Of a DNA stretch of 64,000 nt, positions 1-11,097 are shown piece by piece; position 1 is the stretch's first letter, and each line of letters begins with the position of its first letter. This DNA is from Cryptomeria japonica (Eukaryota > Streptophyta > Pinopsida > Cupressales > Cupressaceae), in the NCBI RefSeq assembly GCF_030272615.1, contig NC_081405.1, positions 314,794,235 to 314,858,234 on the forward strand, in the 5' to 3' direction. The notes below the pieces were generated by a model, which did not search any database, had not been told where the DNA came from, and saw only the letters and a list, made by a program, of their open reading frames with translations. Position numbers and translations under genes: made by a program.

Positions 1-102
1 TTCCAAGAGCAAGAGAAGGAGAAGGAGTTGACACGAGAGAAGGCTCAAGTTTGAGTTTGAATGACTTTGGTTCTGGGAGTCCAGGGGATTCCCCGTGACT
101 CA

Positions 103-1399
103 CCCTACAAAATCAGTCCCTGATCCTTTGGATGGGGCCTCAAATGATACATGTGATGGTGGTACCATGCTGAATACTACCAATGGTAAATTTGTCATTT
201 CCGACAAATTTAGTGAGGTTGAGGGCCTCAATAATAAGATTCCCTCTATGGAATGCAATAAGAAATAGGCTTCTATGTTTGCAACTAAGCTTAAGTGTAA
301 GGCCATTTTGCTGGTACCATATAAAGTTGATTGGGATTTTGGTGCTTGCTCCATCTCTATCTCAGACTGTATTGTGGATCAGAATATGGCTCACATGAAC
401 TTAGTCTTGGTTGGAAAATTTGTTGGACCACACCCTAATATTGGGCCTGCTAGATCCTAGGTGTCTAGGAAATGGAAAAGTAAGGGTAAAATTGATATTG
501 TGTTTATGGCTGGTGGCTTCTTCTCATTTTCATTTGCCTGTGAAGAATATTTTTTATGTGTTTTGGTAGGAGGTCCCTAGATGCTAGGAAAAGCCTCACT
601 GGCCCTTAAAAAGTGGGAACCAGGTTTTAATCCCAAAGACTGTGAGTGTAATGAAGCCCCTATCTAGGTCAGACTGCTAGGTTTACCCATAGAATTATGG
701 GGACAAGAAATATTTGCAGGTATTGTAGCTTATTTTGGTGAGCTAATCTCAGTCAACCCAATGACTACAACTAAAACATGAGTGGATTATGCCAGATTGT
801 GTGTCAATGTTAAACTGTCTACAAACCTACCTTCTGAGATAGATCTTTTCTCTAAGCTGGGAAAATGGGTGTAGAAAGTGGAGTATGAATCCATCCCTTT
901 CGTGTGTTTCAATTGTAAAAATGTGGGTCACTAGGCCAGACAGTGTCCATCTAAGCCAAAGAAGGAATGGCGAAAGAGGAATGATATGTCGCTCTTAGAG
1001 AAGATGGATGCCCTGTGTGTAGATCCTCATTTGAAATAATTGAGCAATGATTTGGATGAATATATTCTTTCTATTCCTACCCAGATTGTGGGGGTTGGTA
1101 TTTTGCTTCCTGTTGTCTTTGACCCGAACCTTTCGCCCCTTGAGGAGAATATTGGGGAATCCCCTGTTGTGGATGCCCTCTATGATGAAGAGATTTTTAT
1201 AAGTATTCCTGGATCTATCCAGGATATTCTCATTCAACTGGTTGTTGATATGGATAACTCTATTGAAATGAAACCCCTAGCCTCTCCGATGTTGGAATCA
1301 TCCCTAAAGGACTCCGCTCCTTTTATTGAGGTCAAACCCAAAAATAGAAAAAGGAACTCCCCTGCTGACCAAAATAATCCGGTCTCACAGGGGTCTTAA
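103..1399 (+). pseudogene. LINE ORF1 (DUF4283-like, CCHC knuckle), broken
   Basis: One frame (frame 2) can be followed for about 430 codons, to a stop at 1397-1399, with several in-frame stops and no clear frameshift. Around 505-800 it reads like the plant LINE ORF1 domain DUF4283: a GGFFSFSFACEE segment, then LKKWEPGFNP, then VRLLGLPIELWG. A CX2CX4HX4C knuckle follows at about 905-946 (VCFNCKNVGH, a TAG stop, then ARQC). The product would bind LINE RNA and form the RNP with ORF2. A low-complexity acidic tail follows (1040-1399). The true start was not found and may lie near or before 103. Stops such as the TAG in the knuckle sit where Gln is expected. Confidence 0.75.
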
Positions 1400-1555
1400 C
1401 TAGAAATAGACAAAAAGAGGATTGTGGCTCGAACTCAAGGAGGGTGAGTTGACCACCCAATATAGTTAGCAGAGATAGGAAGAGTCAAGTTGCCATTGCA
1501 GATGTAGGTCAGAGAATGTTACCAAAAATGGGGATGGGATTCCCTCTCATGCTAA

Positions 1556-3539
1556 ATGAAAGTCATCTCATGGAATATAAGGGGTTTAAATCACCCCCAC
1601 AAGCATGCCTTGCTATCCAATTTGGTCAGAGATCATAAACCAGATAGTTTCCTTGTCCAAGAAACTAAAATGCCTGGTACCAAAGTGGAAAAAATTAAAT
1701 TGGTGATTTTTGGAGATTATGGTGTTCACTTTGTGGATGTAGATGGTGCTTCAGGCGATATTGCCACCTTTCGGAATCCAAGACTGCTATGTGGTAAGGT
1801 GGTTCTCTCTTCTCCTAATCACATTGCTACTAGATTCTTTAATCTTTAAGATGGACTCTCCTATATTATTTCCAACATATATGCTCCTAATGGGAGATCT
1901 ACTAGGAATGCCCTTTGGTCTTCCATTTGCCATGCTAGATCACTCTTCCCTAATAAGAAATGGGTTCTTCAGGGTGATTTCAACACCCCACTCTTAAATT
2001 TGGAGAAATGTAGGGGTATGCCTATCTCTATTGATAGTAGACAAGGCTTGGCTGACATGATCAACTCTTTGAGGCTTTTGGATCTCTATCTTATTGGTGG
2101 TGAGTTCACCTAGTCCAACAGATGCAGTGGGGAGGATCTCATTCAGGTTAAGCTTGATAGAGGCCTTGTATCTCCTCATTGGATTCAAAAACTTCCTATA
2201 GACTCATTGCCTTGGCCCATGTTAGATCAGACCCCTTCCCTATTAGCCTTTCGGTGACTGGCAGAAAGGTGTACCCCTTGAGATTTGAGAAAATGTGGTT
2301 GATGGCCCCTAACATCTAAGATAAAATTATGGAGTGGTGGAATATTGATTTCCAGGGTACATCCATGTTTTGTATAGCCAAGAACCTATCTAATGTCAAG
2401 TCTAATATTCAACGTTTGAACAAGTCCTATTTTGGCAATATCTTCAAAATTAAAGATAAGCTCAAACTAAAACCTGAGGAGGTTCAAAAGCATACACAAG
2501 TTTTGGGGTTTGATAAAGATGTCTCGAACAAAGAAATTGAGATTTTGACTAAATTGCATGATATTATTTCCAAAGAAGAGTAATTTTGGAAATAGAGATC
2601 TAGAGATTTATGGCTTAAAAGTGGTGAAAAAACACTAAGTTCTTTCATATGATGACCCTTAAACAAAGGGCTACTAATAGAATAAATAAAATTCAGATTG
2701 GTCAAAGATGGGTTGATAAGCATGAGGAGATTTTCCAAGAAGCCATCCATTTTTTCTCTAATCTCCTTCAATGGATGATCCTCTCAACCCTCTAGCTCAA
2801 AATGAAATCTTGCAAGAGGTTCCCACCATTATCTCTTAGGATATGAACTTAGAGCTTACCAAAATTTCCTCTCCTGATGAAGTTTGCAATGTGGTCTTCT
2901 CTTTTGAATGTAACAAAGTCCCTAGCCCTGATGGCTACCCTCTATTTTTCTTTCAAACTTTTTGGCAAATTGTTTTCTCTGATGTGGTCGCTGCGGCTCA
3001 AGAATTTTTTGGATCCTTCTCTCTCTTGAAGGATTTGAACTCCAACTTCCTTGTCCTCATCCCCAACAAATTTGATGCCTACTCTTTTCAACATTTTAGA
3101 CCTATTAGTCTTTGCAATTCTTTATATAAAATTTTCACCAAAATCCTGGTGCTCAGACTTAATAATTTCATCCCTTCTTTAGTTTCTAAGAATCAAAATA
3201 GGTTTCTTCCTGGGAGGCATATCCTAGATTCTGTTATTGTGGTGCATGAGAACATCCACTCCCTATCTATCAATAAAAAACTTGGCTTTTTTTTGAAATT
3301 GGACCTATTGAAAGCTTTTGATAGAGTCAACTGGAGTTTTCTTCTCCGAATCCTTAGGGTGTTTTGATTCAAAGATAACTTCATCCAGTTCATTGAACAA
3401 TGTGTGTCCACCCCCAAATTTTGAGTGTTGATTAATGGATCTGCCTTTTGTTTATTCTCTACATCAAGGGGAATTAGACAACGGGATCTTCTATCTCCTT
3501 TCCTTTTCATTTTGATGAGTGAAGCTCTCAGTAAATTTA
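1556..3539 (+). pseudogene. LINE ORF2, 5' part: endonuclease and RT, broken
   Basis: ORF2 starts with MKVISWNIRGLNHPHK, the typical start of the exonuclease-endonuclease-phosphatase domain of plant L1 elements, followed by LVQETKM and, after an in-frame TAA, SNIYAPNGR and QGDFN (about 1970-1983). This domain nicks the target DNA. The RT domain lies at about 2843-3539: FRPISLCNSLYKIFTKIL, then a LKLDLLKAFDRVNW segment with the first catalytic Asp, then [13 protein letters not shown] (the family form is GxxQGDPLSP, so the Gly before Asp is changed). A TGA interrupts at 3365-3367, and frames shift around 2300-2830. It is cut at 3539 by element A, and the rest is at 11098-13303. Confidence 0.85.
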
Positions 3540-4663
3540 TGATGAATACTAAGATGGGGGTGAATTAGTATACCAAAAATTAATGTACTTAAACACTTTA
3601 ACAGTCTAGCAGTAAACTGGTAAAACAGTTTCACAAACAAACCAATTAACACAAGTGCAAACCAAATAGAAAATAAGGCATTCACCCATAGAAGCACAAT
3701 CACCATAACACAAGAGATTTTGACGTGGAAACCCAAATGGGAAAAACCACGGCGAGATGGAACTCACAAGTAACTATCTGCAGAATAGTAACCAGACCGG
3801 TTAAGGTCAGACAATGTTCTTTACTAGAATAGATCCTGTTAGGAATCTCAATCTCTATTAGGAGATAAGTCCGATTAAATACTACCTTGTGAGAGGATTT
3901 CAGATCCACAGTTGTGAACCACCTTGTTAGAGGATTTACAAAGGCTTTTCCAAGCCTACCCGGTTAAGGGTCTTCAGTCTTGTCAAAGATGTAAGTAATC
4001 AACAAGTGAGTGATCTAGATACTAGCACAATATGCTTGGTTAGATCCATAAAAGCTCATTCCTAGTGCATTTCAGAATTACTTCAGTCTTTAGAAACTCT
4101 ACACTCTGTTACAACACATAGACTTCCTCTTCTCTCCTTTTATCGCTCATACCAAACTCATGCAATATTAAAAACCCTAACAACTTCTAAAACCCTAGAC
4201 ATGATGTCCTTAAAAAGGAATCTGATTTCATGTCGGTCCAATAGGATTACATTGCAAGTTCCTAGGTTAAGTATATCTAGACATAATTGGTAACATGACA
4301 TAAAAACACCTCCAGAGTGTCGGCACCGCCAAACAAACTAGTAGTACCGGTTCATACAAAATACCGGTTGCCGGTTTGACAAAAAATGAAGACTGGGAAA
4401 AATGTTAACTGCCGCTTCTAGTTCCTTTACTCTGCTCCACTTGAGATCCTCGAACCGCTTGAGGTCTTCATGTCGCTTGGGTCTTCATACCGCTTGAGAT
4501 CGGTAAACACTTTCTGCATACCATTGATAGTCTAAAGACTACAACACAATATCAATTTGGATAAAATACCAGGTGAGCATAATTCATACATTCAAAAAAT
4601 GATCTCATAGCAAGTGTGTGTCCATCAATGACAATCACAACATAATCATCAAAAGTGCCAACA
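3540..4663 (-). repeat. 3' LTR of element A
   Basis: This repeat of 1124 bp matches 9871-11097 closely over its length. It contains the block GACGTGGAAACCCAAATGGG at about 3722 that recurs in the LTRs of C, D, E and G. It is shorter than the 5' LTR because it lacks a 50-bp tandem duplication found at 9921-10020. Confidence 0.85.
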
Positions 4664-4664
4664 A

Positions 4665-4675
4665 TCTCCCCCTTT
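4665..4675 (-). other. polypurine tract of element A
   Basis: On the minus strand this reads AAAGGGGGAGA directly before the 3' LTR, the expected site for plus-strand DNA priming. The same string lies before the 3' LTRs of E (45620-45630) and C (31764-31774). Confidence 0.8.
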
Positions 4676-4920
4676 GGCATTGATGGCAACACTTAGGAAA
4701 GAATTTTGACATCTAAGTGTTTTACAACAAAATTACTCCCCCTAAGCATATACACTATCCCTTTTGCAGAAAACACAATGTATACTACTCCTTACAAAGA
4801 TAAACATGAAAGTATACATAGCATGCATCAAAATTTTAAATACAGAATACTACTCCCCCTTTACCAACAATGACAAAGTACAACTGAATAATCCCCTGTT
4901 TCTATTAGCTGAATAAATGT

Positions 4921-7900
4921 TTATGACAATAAAGAGTGAAATTTGTCAAAAATAGATTTAAAGTCCCGCATAAATTGCTTCATGGATACAGACCATGACT
5001 CAAGCAATGAGGTAGCAACCTCATTCTCCATTTGCATTTGATAGACTTGTTCTTCCATGGAATCCAAGGTACTCATCTCTTTAGTGACCGTTAGGGCATC
5101 TAGATTTAGGTAGCATTTTTGAAGAATCTGTAGTCTTGGCAGTAGGACCAGTTGAAGTTCTTGCAAGTTACATGTCTAGTTGCTTATCTCTGCCACTATT
5201 CTTGTAGACTAGAGTTGAAACCGATGAATGGTTTGTCCATATGTGGTGAAGGAATCATAGGGCATCTTGAAGGTGCTTATGAATGACTGCATATCAGATT
5301 GCAGTTTATCTCTCTAAGCAAGTACATCATCACAGAATAGATGGGGTTGACATACCTTACTGAGCAGTAATTTTCCCTCATCCATTACATCTCTGATGTC
5401 CTTTTGTGCCTTCTATAAATTGGACCAGAGCTCATGTAACTTTTTTACCAAAGCATTGTTCAAAGCTTTTTGATGCTCTCTCTTGGCATTTGCTTCAGCA
5501 ACCTCTTCTAGGCTTTGGACCTGGTCTTCTACAACTATGCATATGAGCTTTAATTGGGAAAGAGAGGAATTAGTACTGGGGAGGTTGGTACTGGGTAGGA
5601 AATTGGTGAGTGTTTCCACCATAGTTTGAATAATGTCTTGCTCCTTCTTCCTCCTTATCACTTCCAAGCGTTCTTGAGCAACCTTAATGCTCTGCAGCGG
5701 TTTCGATTCATTTGCAAACTAGAGGTCAATGGGACTAGCAATGTCATCCGGTTTGGCTTGACTACCAGTTGCCTTTGGGGTCTCCACCTGAGTGCTCTGT
5801 GCCGCTTCCTCTTTCTCTTTAGCTCTTTTCTTGTCCTCTTCCACCTTCTTGTTCTCCTCTTCCTCTGCCTTTCTTTTCTCTTCTTTTTTCTTCTCCTCTT
5901 CTTTCTGCTTCTCTTCGTCTACATCCTTCTTCTTCTTCTCCTCTTCCTCCTTCTTCTTCTCCTCTTCCTTTCTCTTCTCCTCTTCCTTTTTCTTCTCCTC
6001 TGCCTATTTCTTTTCTTTTTCCTACTCTGCTTCCTTCTTCTTCTCTTGCTTTTGTCTCTTTTCTTCTTCCTTATGCTTCTCTTCTTCTTTCTTTTCCTCT
6101 TCCTCCTATTTCTCCTGGCCTGTTGTTTTTGTTGGTGCATCCAGAATAACATTTTCACCATTCAAGGCATCAACATCAATAGGGTCCAATTGAGTAGTAT
6201 CCGGTTCTCCTTCACTATCATATACTTCATTCGGTTGATTGATTTCTGGTTCATTCTCATCTTTTTGGTTGGTTTCAACCACTTGATGCAACCTCAAGGC
6301 GGATTGGGCAAGGGAGTGGGTATCTTTTACCATTTTCGGGACTTTTCCTTCTAGCAACAGGAGTCTCCTTCTCATGAAGAAGAGGCCCTAATATCTCTCC
6401 ATCACTTCATAGAGTTCTATTTTAGGCACACCAGGAAAGTATTGTGCAAATACTTCCTCTCTTATTTCTTGTTCCTTCTCTATGACAATGCACCATTTGT
6501 TATCTAAAGAATTATATAAATAATCATGTGTCTCAGATTTAATTTCTGATGGCCACTAGTCATTAATACATAAATAATTAATGACTTCCTATTCAACTTC
6601 TTTCTTTTCATCAACATTAAAATCATCAAAGCACTCTTTCAAATCACCAAGCACTTTTCTTCTAATATTCTTAATAGTTCTTTGACAATGTGTCAAAGGT
6701 ATGTAGGAGGAAATATCAATATTTACTGGTGCAGATGTTTCTAGTTCATTCTTTGTCTTTTTCCTCATTTTCTTGGTCTTCTTAGGTCGTTCTTCAGACA
6801 TAGTGTCCTCTCAGTCTGGTGTGTTGCTTTTTGTCTTCCTCTTCCTCTCAAAGACTTTGGCAGGTGCAGCTTCTGGTTTCTTCTTTGTTGATGATCGTTT
6901 AGTCACTTTGGGACTAGCTGTAGTAACCGGTGTCGATGCTAAAGGCACTACCTTTCCCTTTTCTATTGAGGGTTCTTCAACCGGTGTAACCTTTTCCAAA
7001 TAGGTGCTAGTTCTCTTTGCCTTTGGATCAAGGGGTGAGGTGAGTAGGGTAGAGGCATACCCATCTAACATGTCGTACATTACCTCATATCCCATCGGTT
7101 CTACTTCTTCCTATCTTGGCTCAACCACCTCCATTATGCACTAATCAACTTTGATGGTGAAGCAGATGTCGTCTTCATATTTCTTGACAATATCACCTGA
7201 TATTCTCACTCTTTGGCTCATCTTGCATCTGAACTCATCAAAGTATTTGTTCAAAACTTCAAGATAACCAGTTCCAACCACTTGTAGGCTTTCCTTGATT
7301 TTCATTGTAACCAGTTGATCAGCAAACCACTGAGTATCACCTACTCCTAGAAAGTAACCTTGGAAGTAGAAGAACAACCCAACCAATAGTTGTCCAAACT
7401 TAAATCTCAAGGCATTATCCTATTTAACCGACTTTAGGTTCAGCAAAAGTTTCCTTTGCATACAGGTGCATAAGTAAAATTATGCATCTTCCATGATCAT
7501 CTTGTAGGCAACATTTACCATTGCAGCAGAGACAGAGTTGATTTTGCTGGCATGGAACATCCGTTATCCTATCACCATACATGCATATTTGACCAGATTG
7601 TCCTTGATGGAATTGAAAGTCATTCCCCTTGAGTCACTCACAGAACCAGTGAGCTTGGTCATTTCCTTCTTGCTGATCTTCCTTAGGGCTGGCACTTCAC
7701 CAACATTATAGAAACCATTAATGGCATGAATTGCTTCCGGTGTGATGTCATGCGTCCGTTCTAAATACATTTTATCACCATGCACTATGCTCAGAATGAT
7801 GTCGATGTGATCATCTGAAAACTCTTCAAGGAAATAGACTGCATTGTGAAGTTTCTTCTTTTCCAGAAAGCTCAATTCTGGTTTAATCTTTTTGTCCTTC

Positions 7901-8096
7901 CGTAGAACAAACTCAACTGAGAATGGATCACCAAAGATCCTAGATCTTCAATCTTACAGTCAATCTAATCGGAAATGCCTTCTTCAACTATAACACCAGT
8001 AGGTATTTGAGATAGGGTATTGTATTTTGCCTTCCATTGAATGAAGTCTATTTAATCAATGGGTGCACTAGAGCTAGGGTGTGATGCCAAAGCCAT
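4921..8096 (-). pseudogene. element A ORF2, about 1,060 codons, unknown
   Basis: I do not recognise this protein family. The likely start is MALASHPSSS at 8096. One frameshift falls near 7930, and from there one frame runs to the stop at 4921 with only in-frame stops. It aligns with E ORF2 along its length. Matching parts are DLGSL near the N-terminus, then GEVPALRKI (GEVPELRKI in E), then KFGQLLVGLFFY (KYGQLLVDLFFY), then a basic region with ITKRSSTKKK-like runs, and near the C-terminus a SMEEQ...SLLESW segment (SMEEF...VLESW in E). A Lys/Glu-rich run, likely coiled coil, lies at about 5790-6115 and is much less developed in E. It could be a captured host gene or an extended Gag-linked protein. 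No pol motif was seen. Confidence 0.7.
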
Positions 8097-8539
8097 AATA
8101 AATAGAGAGATTTGAAAAGTACCTTCGTAAATCAAAATTTAGGGCTTGCAAATTATACTTTGCCACACACTCCTTCGGTTGTTGAAATACCGCTTTGTGT
8201 TCTACACTTGACCAACAGATGTTTGCTTTCGATTCTTCTTCAAGATTTTAAAAAACTCTTCAAATTGCAATCCAAATCACTTTTCTTTGCTCAGTGCTGA
8301 AAAGACTTCTTCGCTCAAGAACTGATAAGTGAAAAATAACTTGAAAAAATTCTTTTAAACAAGTTCTTCACCTACCATAATAAATGCTCCACTATTAGGG
8401 CGTAAACCCTAATTTTCCTTTTACCATTTCCAGTCTTCTGCCAACTGACAGGTATCACATACTAGTTGAGGTCTTTTACTGATGTAAACCAGGAGTTTGA
8501 AACATTTCACTGTTTTCTCCCCCTAAGCTTTTTTGATGC

Positions 8540-9820
8540 TTAGTTTGTCGGTTTAGTGACTTCCACACTAGGTGCAGAAACCAGTTCTTCTGGAATCACT
8601 TCTTTGGGCTTCTTCTTCCAGGTTTTCTTCATATCTACTTGAATAGTTTCAACATCAATCTTTCCTTTTGAAGTGACCAGTATATCATCTGATATATTCT
8701 TTCTAGTTCTGCAAAATCTTGTTGTATGACCCATTTTGTTGCAATGATAGCAAATCATTCCAAGTGCTCTCCAAGGTCCATTATTCATATTTCCATTCTT
8801 CCTTCTACATGTTGCAGCAATGTGACCATGACCATGACAAATCAAATAGTTTTCTCTTCATCTGGTTGCCGCTTAATAGCCACCGCTACCTAAATGATGA
8901 TTATAGGTATTAAACTGGTTTGGATTCTAGTTCCCAGAGGGTTCAGGAAAGAGTCCTTGACTCCTTTGAGGATACTTTCCAGTATTGTGCATGATAGACC
9001 TGCATTCAAATGCTCTATGCCCAAACTTATTTCATGCATAACAATTACCATTGAATCTATTGGATCTAGGCTTATTGTTTAGAAAATAAGAAAAATTATT
9101 GTAAGGCTTACTTCTACATACATTGACACTATGTCCTTCCTTAAGATAGTTAAAGCAAACAGGTTTGAACTTTTTCTTACCTTAATCCTTTGATGTCGGT
9201 TACTTCTTTGATGCTCTATCTTTTGTTCCAGAGGTCTCACCTTCCTCATAATCAGAGAAACCAAGTCCATTAGTATTCTTTACCGGTTTAGCTGATTCAA
9301 GCTTTTACTCTAGCTTGATAGTGCTCTTATTGAATTTGACAAGTATTTCCTTTGACTCAGTGAGTTCTTTGGAAATAGCAGCATTGGATTCCTTCAAGGT
9401 TGCATTCTCAAAAATAGCCATGTTTAGTTCACCTTGCAATTCTTCTTTTTCCACTTTACTCTCTTGGAGATGAGTGGTGAGAACACTGATTTCTTGCTTC
9501 AGCTTGGAGATCTCATGATCTTTTTCTTTTACCAGATCTTCAATTTTCCTCTGATTCTCAAGCTCTTGACACATTTGGATAGTCATTCCTTCCGACTGCT
9601 TTCTCAGGTTGGTATTGGATTCATTCATTTTTTCCACTTCTTGAACTAGGGCTTCCATGTCTGCTTCATCAAAAGAATTGTTTTCAGTTAGCTCCATCAA
9701 TTTTTCAGCATGCTCTCTTCTCTTTTCCTAAGAGGCCTTATATTTGACTTTAAGTTCATCATAGGCTTGCTCAGTCTGAGTGAGCCAATGAGTAAGTTCC
9801 CTCACAGTGTATTCTCCCAT
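8540..9820 (-). pseudogene. element A ORF1, coiled-coil Gag-like with CCHC knuckles
   Basis: From MGEYTVRELTHWL at 9820 a single frame of 427 codons runs to the stop at 8540, broken only by in-frame stops. Residues about 5-220 are heptad-rich and charged, a predicted coiled coil (for example KIEDLVKEKDHEISKLKQE). Four zinc-knuckle positions follow: a first with C changed to Y (CFNYLKEGHSVNVC), a second with a stop where the second Cys should be, then CHGHGHIAATC (degenerate), then the intact CYHCNKMGHTTRFC. The C-terminal tail is Lys/Pro-rich. It probably acted as a Gag/nucleocapsid, though the usual Copia UBN2 gag domain is not evident. It is homologous to 40520-41808 and 57293-57880. Confidence 0.75.
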
Positions 9821-9855
9821 ATCTCTTTCCAAGAGGTTAGACTTATAGAAAGGTT

Positions 9856-9868
9856 GGCTCTGATACCA
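9856..9868 (-). other. primer binding site of element A
   Basis: The minus strand reads TGGTATCAGAGCC, complementary to the 3' end of plant initiator Met-tRNA. It lies two bases inside the 5' LTR, which fixes the element's orientation. Confidence 0.9.
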
Positions 9869-9870
9869 TT

Positions 9871-11097
9871 TGATGAATACTAAGATGGCGGGGTGAATTA
9901 GTATACCAGAAATTAATGTACTTAAACACTTTAACAGTCTAGCAGTAAACCAGTAAAACAATTTTACAAACTTAAACACTTTAATAGTCTAGCAGTAAAC
10001 TGGTAAAACAGTTTTACAAACAAACCGGTTAACACACATGCAAACCAAATAGAAAATAAGGCATTCACCCATAGAAGCACAAACATCATAACACAAGAGA
10101 TTTTGACGTGGAAACCCAAATGGGAAAAACCACAGTGAGATGGAACTCACAAGTAACTATCTATAGAATAGTAACCAGACCGGTTAAGGTCAGACCAGTT
10201 AAGGTCATACAATGTTCTTTACCAGAACATATCCTGTTAGGAATCTCAATCTCTGTTAGGATATAAGTCCGATTAAAGACTACCTTGTGAGAGGATTTTA
10301 GATCCATGGTTGTGAACCACCTTGTTAGAGGATTTACCCAGGCTTTGCTAGGCCTACCCGGTTAAGGGTCTTCAAACTTGTCGAAGATATAAGTAATCAA
10401 CAAGTGAGTGATCTAGAAACTAGCACAGTATGCTTGGTTAGATCCATGAAAGCTCATTCCTAATGCATTTTAGCATTACTTTCATCTTCAGAAACTCTAC
10501 ACTCTATTAAAGCACACAGACTTCCTCTTCTCTCCTTTTATCGCTCATACCAAACTCATGCAATATTAAAAACCCTAACAACTTCTAAAACCCTAGACAT
10601 GATGTCCTTTAAAAGGAATCTGATTTCATGTCAGTCCAATAGGATTACATTGCAAGTTCCTAGGTTAAGTGTATCTAGACATATTTGGTAACACATCACA
10701 AAACACTTCTAGAGTGTCGGCACCGCCAAACAAACAGTGGATGGTAACTCATCACAGAGTATTACCAGTTCATACAAAATAGTGGTTTATGCAAAATACC
10801 GGTTGCGGTTTGAAAAAAAATGAAGACTAGGAAAAATGATAACTGTCGCTTCTAGTTCCTTTGCTCCACTCCACTTGAGATCCTCAAGCCACTTGAGGTC
10901 TTCATGTCACTTGGGTCTTCATACCACTTGAGATCGGTAAACACTTTCGGCATATCATCGATAGTCTAAAGACTACAACATAATACTGGTTTGGATCAAA
11001 TGTCGATTGAGCATAATTCATACATTCAAAAAGTGATCTCATAGCAAGTGTGTGTCCATCAATGCCAATCACAACATAATCATCAAAAGTGCCAACA
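9871..11097 (-). repeat. 5' LTR of element A
   Basis: This repeat of 1227 bp pairs with 3540-4663. A 50-bp tandem duplication (9921-10020) and a short duplication around 10180-10208 account for most of the length difference. Confidence 0.85.

Larger units (their letters stand above)
3540..11097 (-). mobile_element. LTR element A, pol-less, family of E and G
   Basis: The element lies on the minus strand: the 5' LTR is at 9871-11097, the primer site at 9856-9868, ORF1 at 9820-8540, ORF2 at 8096-4921, the polypurine tract at 4665-4675 and the 3' LTR at 3540-4663. Both LTRs start TGATGAATAC and end GCCAACA as read on the plus strand. It sits inside the LINE RT. The flanks (attta on the left, aatta on the right) suggest a 5-bp duplication with one change. 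There is no integrase, RT or RNase H anywhere in the 5.2-kb interior, so it is non-autonomous (LARD-like). It is homologous throughout to element E. Confidence 0.85.

Noticed and set aside
5626-6354. 242-codon plus-strand frame, very Leu/Phe rich, like a membrane protein
   Set aside because: It is the antisense of the Lys/Glu-rich part of A ORF2 on the minus strand.
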